In this document: in pieces, positions 9,038 to 17,169 of the stretch
How positions within the stretch are numbered: the first letter of the stretch is position 1
Layout: every line of letters begins with the position of its first letter
Assembly: GCF_030709675.1 (NCBI RefSeq)
Contig: NZ_JAUZQD010000003.1
Span: forward strand, 62,001-126,000
Reading direction: 5' to 3'
Length of the DNA stretch: 64,000 bases
From: Symbioplanes lichenis
Lineage (GTDB): Bacteria > Actinomycetota > Actinomycetes > Mycobacteriales > Micromonosporaceae
Notes under the pieces: generated by a model
Databases searched by the model: none
What the model saw: only the letters and a program-made list of their open reading frames with translations
What the model was told of the DNA's origin: nothing
Made by a program: the position numbers and the translations under genes

Positions 9038-10116
9038 GCTCCGGCTCCCGCCTGGTCGAAGACGGTCTCGAGCTCGGCGGCCCGGTGCTCCAGCGAGAAG
9101 CGGGCCAGGGCCGCCGCGCGGGTGCGCTGCCGGCCGAAGACGCCGTGGGTGCTCGCGAGCTGCTCGGCCGCGACCGCCAGGGCGTCGGCGTCGCCCATCG
9201 GCACCAGCCGGACCGCCGACGCGGACCCCGCGACCTCGCCGATGCCGCCGGTGTCGAACGCGGCGACCGGGGTGCCGGTCGCCAGCGCCTCGGCGACCAC
9301 GAGCCCGAACGGTTCCTGCCACAGCGGCGTGACCAGGGCGCAGGCGCTGCCGCCGACGAGCTCCGCGAGCGCCGGCTGCCCGAGCGGGCCCAGGTAGTCG
9401 ACGCCGTCGCCGAGGAACGGGCGGATGTGCTCCTGGAAGTACGGGACGTCGCCGACGCGGCCCGCGATGCGCAGTCGCCGGTCGGTCAGCCGGGCGGCCT
9501 GGACGGCGAGATGGACGCCCTTCTCCGGCACGATCCGCCCGAACCACACGAGGTCCCGCCCGCCGGGCCCGAGCCCCCAGCGGCCGGCGTCGACGGCGTT
9601 GGGCATCACCAGCGCCTCGACCCCGTGCTCGCGCCACTCGGCGGCCGTGTGCGCGCTGACCGCGAGCAGGCGCCCGTGGTCGGTGAACGACCGGGCCGCC
9701 GGGACGAGCCGGGGCAGCGGCGGGGTGTGCAGCGTGGTCACCATGGGCACGCCCAGCTCGCCGGCCCGGGCGAGCGGCTGCGGGTGCAGGCTGTGGTTGT
9801 CCACCAGGTCGATCGTGTCCGCGTGCCGCTGGATGAAGTCGAGCGCCCGCTCCAGGGCCGGAAGAGCCACCTCGAGGTGCCCGGGCGGGAAGGTGGAGTC
9901 GGTGGCGTCACGCTCGTCGGGCCAGACGACGGCCGGCAACCGGAACTCGGCCGGCCCGTCCTCCTGGAACTGCGAGCCCTCGACGGCGCAGAGCAACACC
10001 CGGTGACCACGGGCGCGCAGCACCCGGACGCGGTCCCACACCATGGCCTCGAGGCCGCCGGCGTGCGGTTCCCGGATGGGGTGGCGCAGGGGCGCGATGA
10101 CGGCGATCGTCTTCAT
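9028..10116 (-). CDS. family 4 glycosyltransferase
   Basis: 362 aa, GT-B fold. The N-terminal acceptor domain starts with IAVIAPLRHPI. The donor domain has FGRIVPEKGVHLAVQAARL and the retaining-GT4 signature EPFGLVVAEALATGTPVAAF, in which the first Glu contacts the donor. ATG 10114-10116 overlaps the upstream stop as ATGA, and the stop overlaps the next gene by 10 bp. It is the second gene of the minus-strand glycan operon. Related enzymes build capsule, lipid-linked glycans or glycosylated metabolites; the sugar cannot be told from sequence. Confidence 0.85.
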   Translation of the reverse strand: MKTIAVIAPLRHPIREPHAGGLEAMVWDRVRVLRARGHRVLLCAVEGSQFQEDGPAEFRLPAVVWPDERDATDSTFPPGHLEVALPALERALDFIQRHADTIDLVDNHSLHPQPLARAGELGVPMVTTLHTPPLPRLVPAARSFTDHGRLLAVSAHTAAEWREHGVEALVMPNAVDAGRWGLGPGGRDLVWFGRIVPEKGVHLAVQAARLTDRRLRIAGRVGDVPYFQEHIRPFLGDGVDYLGPLGQPALAELVGGSACALVTPLWQEPFGLVVAEALATGTPVAAFDTGGIGEVAGSASAVRLVPMGDADALAVAAEQLASTHGVFGRQRTRAAALARFSLEHRAAELETVFDQAGAGAWV

Positions 10117-11198
10117 GCGCTCAGCACCCGCTCGTACACGGCGGTGTGGGCGGCGGTGATCGCCTCGGCCCGGGCGATCCGCTGTCCGCGGCGGTCGGCC
10201 AGCCGGGCCACGCGCGCGGCCGAGCCCGGGCGGGAACCTCCGGCCAGCAGCCGGCGGACGGCCCCGGCGAGCGCGGCGCCGTCCCCGGGGGCGAAGAGCG
10301 CGAAGTCGTCGGGATGCTGCTCGCGCGCATAGCCGACGGGTGGGCCGGCGACCGGGACGCCGAGGTCCCAGCAGAGCTCGGCCCAGCCGGAGTGCGTCCC
10401 GGTGCGGTAGGGCAGCACCGCCACGTCGAGGTCGGCGATCGACCGGGCGAGGGCGTCGTCGCCGAGGCGCTCGGTGCGGTGCAGCTCGGCGGCGGCGTGC
10501 CCGGCCACCAGCGCGGTGACCCGGTCGCGGGCGGCCTCGTCGCGGACCCGCTCGTTGACGTGCACCCGGGCGGTCGCCGCGATGCCCTGCGCGCGGAGGC
10601 GGTCGACCGCGTCGAGCAGGGTCGCGACCGCGCGGACGGCGTCGGTGCCGGGCCGGATGTCGCGCAGGTGTACGCCGAGGACGTACTCCGGGGAAGGTGT
10701 CCCGGCCGGGAGGGGTGCGTCCAGCGGCAGCACGTGCGGGTGCGGGACGACCTCGGCGGTACGCCCCCAGCGGCGCTCGATCGCCGCGGCGGCCCCCGGC
10801 GTCAGGGTGATCAGCGCGTCGGCCGCCCGGATCAGCACGTCGAGGTGCTCGCGGTGCGGGGCCTGGTCCGTCAGTTGCGGGTTCTCGAGGTCGTGCACGG
10901 TGTGGACCAGTGGACGTCCGGTCGCGCGCAGCGCCCGCACGAGCGCGCGCAGGTGGCCGGCCGGGTACGACTCCGTGCCGAAGTGCAGGTGCATGAGGTC
11001 GAAGGAACCGGCGTTCGCGGCCACCCAGCCGGCGTCGCACATGACCGGCGGCCACCAGCGCCCGTCCGTGGCGCCCGGCGGCGGCGGATCGGGCAACAGG
11101 CGCACGTCGGCCGGGGCGAGCACATTGCGGACGTACGGATGGGCCGCCGGGATCGAGGCCACTCTGACAGCGGGTACGACGGGTGCGGCAAGCGTCAT
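10113..11198 (-). CDS. GT-B (GT4-like) glycosyltransferase
   Basis: 361 aa; ATG 11196-11198 is preceded by GAGGAC, a fair ribosome site, and this is the first gene of the minus-strand operon. The N-terminal half contains LMHLHFGTESYPAGHL and PLVHTVHDLENP, the acceptor-domain pattern of GT4-like enzymes. The C-terminal half has VAVLPYRTGTHSGWAELCWD, close to the donor-site region though without the usual EPFG-type motif. It is therefore a divergent GT4-like enzyme. The promoter should lie in the 110-bp gap to the divergent WcbI-like gene, where there is a 7-bp inverted repeat. Confidence 0.75.
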   Translation of the reverse strand: MTLAAPVVPAVRVASIPAAHPYVRNVLAPADVRLLPDPPPPGATDGRWWPPVMCDAGWVAANAGSFDLMHLHFGTESYPAGHLRALVRALRATGRPLVHTVHDLENPQLTDQAPHREHLDVLIRAADALITLTPGAAAAIERRWGRTAEVVPHPHVLPLDAPLPAGTPSPEYVLGVHLRDIRPGTDAVRAVATLLDAVDRLRAQGIAATARVHVNERVRDEAARDRVTALVAGHAAAELHRTERLGDDALARSIADLDVAVLPYRTGTHSGWAELCWDLGVPVAGPPVGYAREQHPDDFALFAPGDGAALAGAVRRLLAGGSRPGSAARVARLADRRGQRIARAEAITAAHTAVYERVLSA

Positions 11199-11254
11199 CG
11201 TGGCGTCCTCGGGTCGGTGGGAGGCCCCCTACTTCCCTTGCCGCACTGCAAAGA

Positions 11255-11273
11255 ATCTTGTTGTTCACAAGAT
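11255..11273. promoter_or_regulatory. inverted repeat in divergent promoter region
   Basis: ATCTTGT and ACAAGAT (arms 11255-11261 and 11267-11273) are perfect complements around a 5-nt spacer, in the only gap between two divergent glycan operons. The surrounding bases are AT-rich for this genome. It could be an operator serving both operons or a short hairpin. Confidence 0.35.
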
Positions 11274-11308
11274 CACTGAAACGGGGTGGCCCGGGGTACA
11301 ACCGGGCC

Positions 11309-12214
11309 GTGTCAGAACCAGACCCGCGCACCCGGCACTACGGGGCGTTCTACGGGCTCGACGAACCGGCCGGCGACGGTCCCGTCGCCCTCGTCCTCGG
11401 CAACTGCCAGGCCGAGTCGCTGCGACTCATGATCGATGGCGGCGGGCTGCGCACCGTACGGACCCCGCCCGTGCACGAGCTCACCCCGGCCGACCTGCCG
11501 TGCCTCGACCGGTGGCTGGCCGCGGCGGCGATCCTCGTCACCCAGCCGATCCGCGACGACTACCGCGGGCTGCCGCTCGGCTCGGCGCAGCTGCGCGCCC
11601 GGCTCGGGTCCGGCGCCCGGGCGCTGCGGGTGCCGGTGATCCGGTTCGCCGGCCTCTACCCGGCGCACGCGATCGTGCGCCCGCCCGCCGATCCGGGGCT
11701 CGTGCCGCCCGTCGTCGCCTACCACGACCTGCGCCTGCTCGCCGAGGCCGCCGGGCTGCGCGCCCGGACGCCGCTCGACGTTCCGGCCGTCCGGGCGATC
11801 GCCGAGCTCTCCCTCGACGAGCTGCGCAGCCGGGAGGCCAAGCACGACACCGTCGTCGTCTCCGACCTGTTCGCGACGCCGTCGTTCGCGCTGATGCGCA
11901 CGCTCAACCACCCCGGCAACCCGGTCTGGACGGCGCTGGCCGCCCGGGTCCGCGCGGCCCTCGGGCTGCCGGAGCACGTCGTCGATCCGGGCCGGCCGCT
12001 GCTGAACTCCGTCCACGCCCCGCGCGAGGCGGTGGTCCTCGAGGCGTGGGGGCTCGACGAGCCGGAACGCCCGCACTGGATCGTCGAGGACCAGGTCGTC
12101 CCGGCCGGCGCCGTCCGGGAGGCCCACCTTGCCTGGTACGCCCGGCATCCCGACGTGGTGCAGGCCGGGCTGGTCCGGCACGCCAACGCGCTGCGCCTGC
12201 TGGGGCTGTCATGA
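11309..12214 (+). CDS. WcbI-like polysaccharide biosynthesis protein
   Basis: 301 aa from GTG 11309; other starts slightly downstream are possible. The key feature is LVLGNCQAESLR near the N-terminus: the GNCQ motif marks the WcbI family, first described in capsule biosynthesis of Burkholderia and structurally related to acetyltransferase/sulfotransferase-like enzymes, with unresolved chemistry. RFAGLYPAHAI and a conserved HPGNPVW segment also fit. There is no signal peptide. It begins the plus-strand operon (WcbI-like, GT, GT) and its stop overlaps the next start as ATGA. Context supports modification of a glycan made by the surrounding glycosyltransferases. Confidence 0.72.
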   Translation: MSEPDPRTRHYGAFYGLDEPAGDGPVALVLGNCQAESLRLMIDGGGLRTVRTPPVHELTPADLPCLDRWLAAAAILVTQPIRDDYRGLPLGSAQLRARLGSGARALRVPVIRFAGLYPAHAIVRPPADPGLVPPVVAYHDLRLLAEAAGLRARTPLDVPAVRAIAELSLDELRSREAKHDTVVVSDLFATPSFALMRTLNHPGNPVWTALAARVRAALGLPEHVVDPGRPLLNSVHAPREAVVLEAWGLDEPERPHWIVEDQVVPAGAVREAHLAWYARHPDVVQAGLVRHANALRLLGLS

Positions 12215-13194
12215 CCGGGCTCCCGGCGCTGGCCGTCACCGCCGACGCACGGCACGGGGTCACCGTCGCCGCCCGGGACCTCGCCGGGGCCGTCGAGTCG
12301 GCGACCGGCGCGCGGCTCGAGGTCGCCGCGGACACGCTGCTCGGTTCCGCGCCTCCGCGACGGGCGCATCTGCACTTCACCGATCGGCTGTGGGCCCGGT
12401 CTCCGGAGGAGGCGGCCGCGGTGGTGGAGCGCATCGCCGCCCGGACAGCGCTGACCGTCACCCTGCACGACGTCCCGCAGCCGTCCGACGGGCCCCGGAA
12501 CCTGCCACGCCGCACCGACTGCTACGCGCGGGTGGCGGCGGCCGCACGCGGGGTGGTCGTCAACAGCCGGCACGAGGCGGCCCATCTCGCCGAGGCCGGG
12601 ATCGAGCCGCGGGCCCTCGGCGTGGTGCCCCTGCCGGTCAGTCCCGTGTCCCTTTCCGGCGCTCCGGCTCCGGTCGGCCGCGATGTCGCCGTGCTCGGCT
12701 TCTTCTATCCCGGCAAGGGACACGCGGAGGTGGTCGACGCGGTCGTCGGCCTTCCCGCGAGCGTGACCGTGCTCGGGGGGCCGTCGGCCGGGCACGAGGG
12801 CGACCTGCGGGACTTCACCGAGCAGGCCGCGGCGCGCGGGGTGACCGTCGGCGTGACCGGCTTCGTGCCCGAGGCGGATCTGATCGCGCGGTGCCGGGCG
12901 GTCGCCGTGCCGGTCGTGGCGCACCGGCACTTCTCCGCCTCCGGCTCGCTGGCCACGTGGATCGCCGCGGGCCGCCGTCCGCTGGTCGTCGAGAGCCGGT
13001 ACACCCGGGAGATGGCTGCCCTCCGGCCCGGGACCGTCCGGCTCGTCGCCCCTGACCGCCTCGGGCCGGCCATCGCGGACGCACTCGCCGATCCCGCCTC
13101 CACGTGGCTCGCGGCGGACGCGGTCACCCGGCCCCATCTCGACGACACCGCCGCGGCGTACGTGCGCTGGTGGACAGGAGACATCGCATGGTGA
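12211..13194 (+). CDS. glycosyltransferase (GT4-like)
   Basis: 327 aa; ATG 12211 overlaps the WcbI-like stop (ATGA). Motifs of a GT-B enzyme are visible: ARGVVVNSRHEAAHL for the acceptor side, LGFFYPGKGHAEVVDAV at the start of the donor domain (equivalent to the G-x-x-x-K-G segment of GT4), and FSASGSLATWIAAGRRPLVV where family members have the donor-site Glu region. The usual EPFG box is replaced, so this is a divergent member. The next gene starts inside its last codons (7-bp overlap). Confidence 0.72.
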   Translation: MTGLPALAVTADARHGVTVAARDLAGAVESATGARLEVAADTLLGSAPPRRAHLHFTDRLWARSPEEAAAVVERIAARTALTVTLHDVPQPSDGPRNLPRRTDCYARVAAAARGVVVNSRHEAAHLAEAGIEPRALGVVPLPVSPVSLSGAPAPVGRDVAVLGFFYPGKGHAEVVDAVVGLPASVTVLGGPSAGHEGDLRDFTEQAAARGVTVGVTGFVPEADLIARCRAVAVPVVAHRHFSASGSLATWIAAGRRPLVVESRYTREMAALRPGTVRLVAPDRLGPAIADALADPASTWLAADAVTRPHLDDTAAAYVRWWTGDIAW

Positions 13195-14462
13195 ACGGCC
13201 GTTCCGTGCCCGGCAACCGCTGGGACCTGCTCGACGGTGCCGAGCCCGCCGAGCCGCCGGCCGTGTCGGTGGTCGTCGTGCACTACCGGCAGCAGGCCGA
13301 GCTGGACCGGACACTGGCGGCGCTGCGGCGCCAGACCCACCCCGCCGGGCGTACGCAGATCATCGTCGCCGACGACGGATCGCCCGAACCGCCGCGCGTG
13401 CCCGCCGAGGTCGAGCTGGTCCGCCAGGCCGACGAGGGCTTCCGGGCGGCGGCGGCGCGCAACCTCGGCGCGGCGGCCGCGACCGGCGACGTGCTCTGCT
13501 TCCTCGACGCCGACACGGTGCCCGAGCCGACGTATCTCGAGCGCATGTCCCGGCTGCCCGCCCTCGCCCCCGAAGCGGTCGTCGTCGGCCGGCGCCGCCA
13601 CGCCGATCTCGCCGGCCTGCCCGTCGACGCCCCGGTCGAGACGGCCGGACCCGCCGCCGAGCTGCCCGAGCCGCAATGGCTGCGCGACGGCTACCGGCAG
13701 TCCCGCGACCTGCTCGACGCCGACGACCGCTCCTACCGGTACGTCATCAGCGCCGCGCTCGCGTGCTCCCGCTGGTTCTTCGAGCGGGTCGGCGGCTTCG
13801 ACGAGACCTTCCGCGTCTACGGCGGCGAGGACTGGGAGTGGGCGTACCGGGCCTGGCTCGCCGGGGCGGTCCTGGCCCACGCCGCCGACGCGGTGGCCTG
13901 GCACGACGGCCCCGACTGGGCGGGCCGCGACCTCGACGATCCCGAGCGCCGGGCCCGGAAGGACGCCGAGACGCTGCTGCTGGCCGACCGCATCCCGGTC
14001 GCCGGCTCGCGGGGGCACGGGGTGCGCAGCGCCGGGGCCGACGTGGTCGTCCGGCTCGGCTCGGCGCCTTCGGCCGCGGCGGCGTACGTGTGCGTCGACT
14101 CACTGCTGGCTGTGCTGCCGTCGGCGCGGGTGAACGTACCCGGGGAATTCTCCGACCTGTTCGAGGCAGACGAGCGAGTGTCGTCCGTGCCTTCGGCATC
14201 CGCCCGGGTCGTCGTCGACGTGCCGGTCGCCGTGCGGGCCGACGGCGTGGCGAAAGAGCTGCAGGACGCGGTGGCGTCGGTCGGCGTGGGCACGCTCGGC
14301 ACCGCGGTGCTCGGCGACATCCGCATCGACTCGGCGCGCGCCCGGGCCCGCCGCGCGACGTGGGGGGAGGAGCTGTTCGAGACCCGGGTGTACGCGGACC
14401 CGGGGCTCGCCCCGCTCGGCGCCGACCCGGGCCTGGCCGGCTACCTCGGCGGCTGGGCCTGA
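13188..14462 (+). CDS. family 2 glycosyltransferase with extra C-terminal domain
   Basis: 424 aa; ATG 13188 has AGGAG 7 nt upstream. The GT-A domain (about residues 25-280) shows SVVVVHYRQQAELDRTL, VADDGS, LCFLDADTVPEPTYL (metal-binding DxD type) and GGFDETFRVYGGEDWEWAYR (acceptor-side ED motif). Residues from about 290 onward form a separate alpha/beta-looking domain that I do not recognise; it may act in substrate binding or be a second partial transferase domain. It closes the plus-strand half of the glycan locus. Confidence 0.82.
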   Translation: MVNGRSVPGNRWDLLDGAEPAEPPAVSVVVVHYRQQAELDRTLAALRRQTHPAGRTQIIVADDGSPEPPRVPAEVELVRQADEGFRAAAARNLGAAAATGDVLCFLDADTVPEPTYLERMSRLPALAPEAVVVGRRRHADLAGLPVDAPVETAGPAAELPEPQWLRDGYRQSRDLLDADDRSYRYVISAALACSRWFFERVGGFDETFRVYGGEDWEWAYRAWLAGAVLAHAADAVAWHDGPDWAGRDLDDPERRARKDAETLLLADRIPVAGSRGHGVRSAGADVVVRLGSAPSAAAAYVCVDSLLAVLPSARVNVPGEFSDLFEADERVSSVPSASARVVVDVPVAVRADGVAKELQDAVASVGVGTLGTAVLGDIRIDSARARARRATWGEELFETRVYADPGLAPLGADPGLAGYLGGWA

Positions 14463-14502
14463 CCGTCGGCGTGCCGTCCGGTGGCCCGGGCGCCCGGTCG
14501 AG

Positions 14503-14508
14503 CAGACT
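14503..14508 (+). promoter_or_regulatory. possible -10 of a leaderless promoter
   Basis: CAGACT lies exactly 6 nt before GTG 14515, the same spacing seen at several other genes here. The hexamer departs from TANNNT at the first base, so this is weaker than the others. It suggests that the photolyase-like gene has its own promoter rather than depending on the glycan operon. Confidence 0.35.
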
Positions 14509-14514
14509 TGACGC

Positions 14515-15747
14515 GTGCTGCTTCCCTCGCCCGAGCCGGGCCCCGATGCCGCCGTCGCGTGGGTGACCGCGCATCTCGGCGACCTCTGCGGTGACGTCCC
14601 GGCCGCGTCGCCGGGGTTCCGCGGGGGTCAGACGGCCGCCGACGCTGTGCTCGCCGCCCTGGACCTCACGGGTTACGCCGCCCGGCGCAACACCGTGCTC
14701 CCGGCCACGCGGCGCGGCGCCAGCCGGATCTCGCCGTACGTCCGGTACGGGTTGATCGACCTCCCGGCGGCCTGGGCGGCGGCGGCCCCGGCGCCGGCGC
14801 GGGACCGGACCAAGTTCCGTGACGAGCTGGCCTGGCAGGAGTACGCCCGGCATCTCTACGCCCGGGTCGGCCGGCGGAACGCGGCTGCCCTCCGGCACGC
14901 CCCGGCCCGCCCGGCGCGCGGCTGGGACGAGCCGTGGCCGGCGGCGATGAACTGCGTGTCGACTTGCGTCGAAGAGTTGGAGACCGGCGGCTGGCTGGTC
15001 AACCAGACCCGGATGTGGCTGTCGTCGCAGTGGACCGTGCGCGCCGGGGCGGAGTGGACCGCGGGCGAGGACCGGTTCTTCACCCATCTGCTGGACGGGT
15101 CCCGGGCAGCGAACCGGCTGGGCTGGCAGTGGACGATCGGCGCGGGCACCGGCAAGCCGTACGGGTTCTCGCGCCGGCAGGTCGAGAAGCGGGCGCCGCA
15201 ACTGTGCCGGGAGTGCGTGCTCAACTCGGCGTGCCCGATCCAGAACTGGCCCCCGGCGCCACCGCCCGCCGATCGGCCCGATCCGGAGCCGCTGCTGCGG
15301 CGTGACCCCGACCCGGAGTCCACCGGCGGCCCGCGCATGCCGGTCCGGACCGGAGAGCCCGCCGCGGTCTGGCTGACCGCCGAGTCGCTCGGTGACGCCG
15401 ATCCGGCGCTCGCCGCCCATCCGGACCGGCCGGCGGTGTTCGTGTTCGACGAGCCGCTGCTGGCCCGGCTGCGACTGTCCGGCAAGCGGCTGGTGTTCCT
15501 GGCCGAGACCCTGGCCGACCTGGCCGCCCGGCGCGATGTCGAGATCCGGCGCGGGCGGGTGGCCGAGGAGCTGGGCGGCCGGACGGTGGCCGTCACTTAC
15601 GCGCCGGTGCCCGGTTTCCGGAGGCGCGCGGAGGCCGTCGCGCCCGGTGTCGTCCACCCGTGGCGGTGGTTGTATCGGCCGCACGCCGGTCCGATCGGGT
15701 CGTACTCGGCCTGGCGGAAGGGCCTCGGGGCCGTTCTCCAAGGCTGA
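14515..15747 (+). CDS. photolyase/cryptochrome-like FAD-binding protein with inverted domain order
   Basis: 410 aa. Residues about 60-225 match the FAD-binding helical domain of photolyases and cryptochromes: ISPYVRYGLID, RDELAWQEYARHLY, WLVNQTRMWLSSQWTV, and FFTHLLDGSRAANRLGWQW. Cysteines C147/C151 and C231-x2-C234-x5-C240 recall the four-Cys [4Fe-4S] ligand set of FeS-BCP/CryPro enzymes. A C-terminal segment (from about residue 285) looks like the alpha/beta antenna-binding domain that normally comes first: AVWLTAESLGDADPAL, PAVFVFDE, KRLVFLAETLADLAAR. The two domains therefore appear swapped. Expected role is light-dependent DNA repair or blue-light sensing; neither is proven. Confidence 0.75.
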   Translation: MLLPSPEPGPDAAVAWVTAHLGDLCGDVPAASPGFRGGQTAADAVLAALDLTGYAARRNTVLPATRRGASRISPYVRYGLIDLPAAWAAAAPAPARDRTKFRDELAWQEYARHLYARVGRRNAAALRHAPARPARGWDEPWPAAMNCVSTCVEELETGGWLVNQTRMWLSSQWTVRAGAEWTAGEDRFFTHLLDGSRAANRLGWQWTIGAGTGKPYGFSRRQVEKRAPQLCRECVLNSACPIQNWPPAPPPADRPDPEPLLRRDPDPESTGGPRMPVRTGEPAAVWLTAESLGDADPALAAHPDRPAVFVFDEPLLARLRLSGKRLVFLAETLADLAARRDVEIRRGRVAEELGGRTVAVTYAPVPGFRRRAEAVAPGVVHPWRWLYRPHAGPIGSYSAWRKGLGAVLQG

Positions 15748-15780
15748 GTCGTTCTCAAAGAGTGAGTCGTTTTCAAAGAG
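15745..15780. repeat. 18-bp tandem direct repeat, two copies
   Basis: TGAGTCGTTCTCAAAGAG at 15745-15762 is repeated at 15763-15780 with a single change. A weaker third copy may lie just upstream at 15730-15744. The repeat spans the stop codons of two convergent genes. It is AT-richer than its surroundings; I see no hairpin typical of a terminator in it. Confidence 0.75.
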
Positions 15781-16144
15781 TGAGGAGCAGGACGGCGTCG
15801 AGGAGGAGGACGGCCGCGGTGGCCAGGTGGACGCCGTAGGCGGTGGCCTTGGGGCCGTGGTGGCGCAGGACGATCAGCATGTCGCCCACCGGGATGATGG
15901 CGCCGATGAGCATGTACCAGCCGGCGGCCTCCGGGGTGGTGAAGGCGAGCAGGGCCGCGCCGAGCAGGGCGAGGGTCGAGTCGCGCAGGCCCTTGATGGT
16001 CAGGTAGGCGGGGTCGCCGCCGGGGCGGGCGGGGACGCCGTAGCCGGTCGCGGCGACCGTCGGGGCCAGGAGGAAGCGGATGCCGATGGCGGCGACGAGG
16101 GCGACGATCACGACGGCGAGGCCGTAGGCGGACCAGGTGTGCAT
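15773..16144 (-). CDS. DUF4267-type small membrane protein
   Basis: 123 aa with four predicted membrane segments: one at the N-terminus (SAYGLAVVIVALVAAIGI), two around residues 55-90, and one near the C-terminus. The spacing and the RFLLAPTVAATGYGVP stretch fit the DUF4267 family of small actinobacterial membrane proteins of unknown role. ATG 16142-16144 is preceded by GGAGA on the coding strand. The stop lies in the tandem repeat at its 3' end. Palindromic CTAGC-N3-GCTAG operators sit directly upstream, so it is probably repressed by a TetR-type or XRE regulator. Confidence 0.75.
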   Translation of the reverse strand: MHTWSAYGLAVVIVALVAAIGIRFLLAPTVAATGYGVPARPGGDPAYLTIKGLRDSTLALLGAALLAFTTPEAAGWYMLIGAIIPVGDMLIVLRHHGPKATAYGVHLATAAVLLLDAVLLLTL

Positions 16145-16161
16145 GGCGCATCTCCGTTTTT

Positions 16162-16174
16162 CTAGCAGCGCTAG
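16162..16174. promoter_or_regulatory. palindromic operator CTAGC-N3-GCTAG, site 1
   Basis: CTAGCAGCGCTAG is a perfect inverted repeat with 5-bp arms and a 3-bp centre, 18 bp upstream of the DUF4267 start. The format resembles operators of TetR-family repressors. A CTAGC half-site lies at 16189-16193 and a second full site at 16212-16224, so binding may be cooperative. No TetR gene is present in the neighbourhood; the adjacent regulator is an XRE protein. Confidence 0.6.
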
Positions 16175-16211
16175 GAACGGAGACCACGCTAGCAGAGCGG
16201 TGGCATGTTTG

Positions 16212-16224
16212 CTAGCGGTGCTAG
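16212..16224. promoter_or_regulatory. palindromic operator CTAGC-N3-GCTAG, site 2
   Basis: CTAGCGGTGCTAG is a perfect inverted repeat of the same design as the site at 16162. It includes the TAG stop of the XRE regulator gene upstream. Centre-to-centre distance between the two sites is 50 bp, with a half-site midway. Confidence 0.6.
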
Positions 16225-17066
16225 AAAGTGCGGAGAAGGGTGAGGGCCTCGGCCGAGGACGTGCCGGGCTCCGCCGTCATCGTGACGAGGACCTGACCGG
16301 ATTCGCCGGGGACGCGGAGGGACTGCTGGGTGACGGTCAGCTCGCCGACCAGGGGATGGGCCAGGTCGAAGACGTCGCGGGCGCAGGACTGGACGATGTG
16401 GCCGGCCCAGAGGGTGGCGAAGTCGGGGCTCTCGATGGCGAGCTCGCCGACGAGACCGGCCAGGGCGGCGTCGCCCCGGTGGCGGGCGGTCATGATCCGG
16501 AGGTTGCCGACCACGGCGCGGGCCTTGCTGTCCCAGTTGCGATAGAGGGCGCGGGTGTGGGCGTCGAGGAAGACCATGCGCGACATGTTCGGGCGGGTGC
16601 GCGGGTCGTCGGGCGACGCGGGGTCGAGGTGGCCGGCGAGGAGCGCGTGGCCCGCTCGGTTCCAGGCAAGGACGTCGTTGCGACGACCCACGACCAGGGC
16701 GGGGACGTCGGTCATGGCGGTCAGGAGCGTACGCAGATCGGGGTCGCACTCCTCCACCGGCGGCGCCGGCGGGGCCGATCGGTGGCCGGCCGACGCGGAC
16801 AGGTCGTGCAGGTGCTCGCGCTCGGGCGTGGTCAGGCGCATCGCGGTCGCGATCGCGTCGAGGACCTCGGGGGAGGCGCCCTGCGACTGACCCTGCTCGA
16901 TGCGCGTGTAATAGCCGGCGCTCACCCCGGCCAGCAGGGCGAGCTCCTCGCGGCGCAGCCCAGGCACCCGGCGCCGGTCGCCGTAGCGGGGCAGACCCAC
17001 GTCCTCCGGGCGCAGCCGGGCCCGCCGGGCCTGCAGAAACTCGCCGAGCGGCGACCTGACGTCCAT
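16221..17066 (-). CDS. XRE-family regulator with MmyB-like ligand domain
   Basis: 281 aa from ATG 17064-17066. The N-terminal helix-turn-helix (about residues 35-80) contains GLRREELALLAGVSAGYYTR, the hallmark of the large actinobacterial XRE/MmyB family. The C-terminal two-thirds (DVPALVVGRRNDVLAWNRAG, TLWAGHIVQ) is the PAS-like MmyB ligand domain, thought to bind fatty acids or small molecules. A CATACT hexamer lies 7 nt before the start, consistent with a leaderless mRNA. It reads towards the DUF4267 gene, with the CTAGC operators between them. Confidence 0.88.
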   Translation of the reverse strand: MDVRSPLGEFLQARRARLRPEDVGLPRYGDRRRVPGLRREELALLAGVSAGYYTRIEQGQSQGASPEVLDAIATAMRLTTPEREHLHDLSASAGHRSAPPAPPVEECDPDLRTLLTAMTDVPALVVGRRNDVLAWNRAGHALLAGHLDPASPDDPRTRPNMSRMVFLDAHTRALYRNWDSKARAVVGNLRIMTARHRGDAALAGLVGELAIESPDFATLWAGHIVQSCARDVFDLAHPLVGELTVTQQSLRVPGESGQVLVTMTAEPGTSSAEALTLLRTF

Positions 17067-17169
17067 GGTCGCCAAGTATGCGCGGGACCGGTGGCCGTAG
17101 CCTGCCCCTGACAGGTGCACCCACAAGCGGGTCTGGCTGGCGGCTCCCCGGCGCCGCAGGCTCGTCGGC

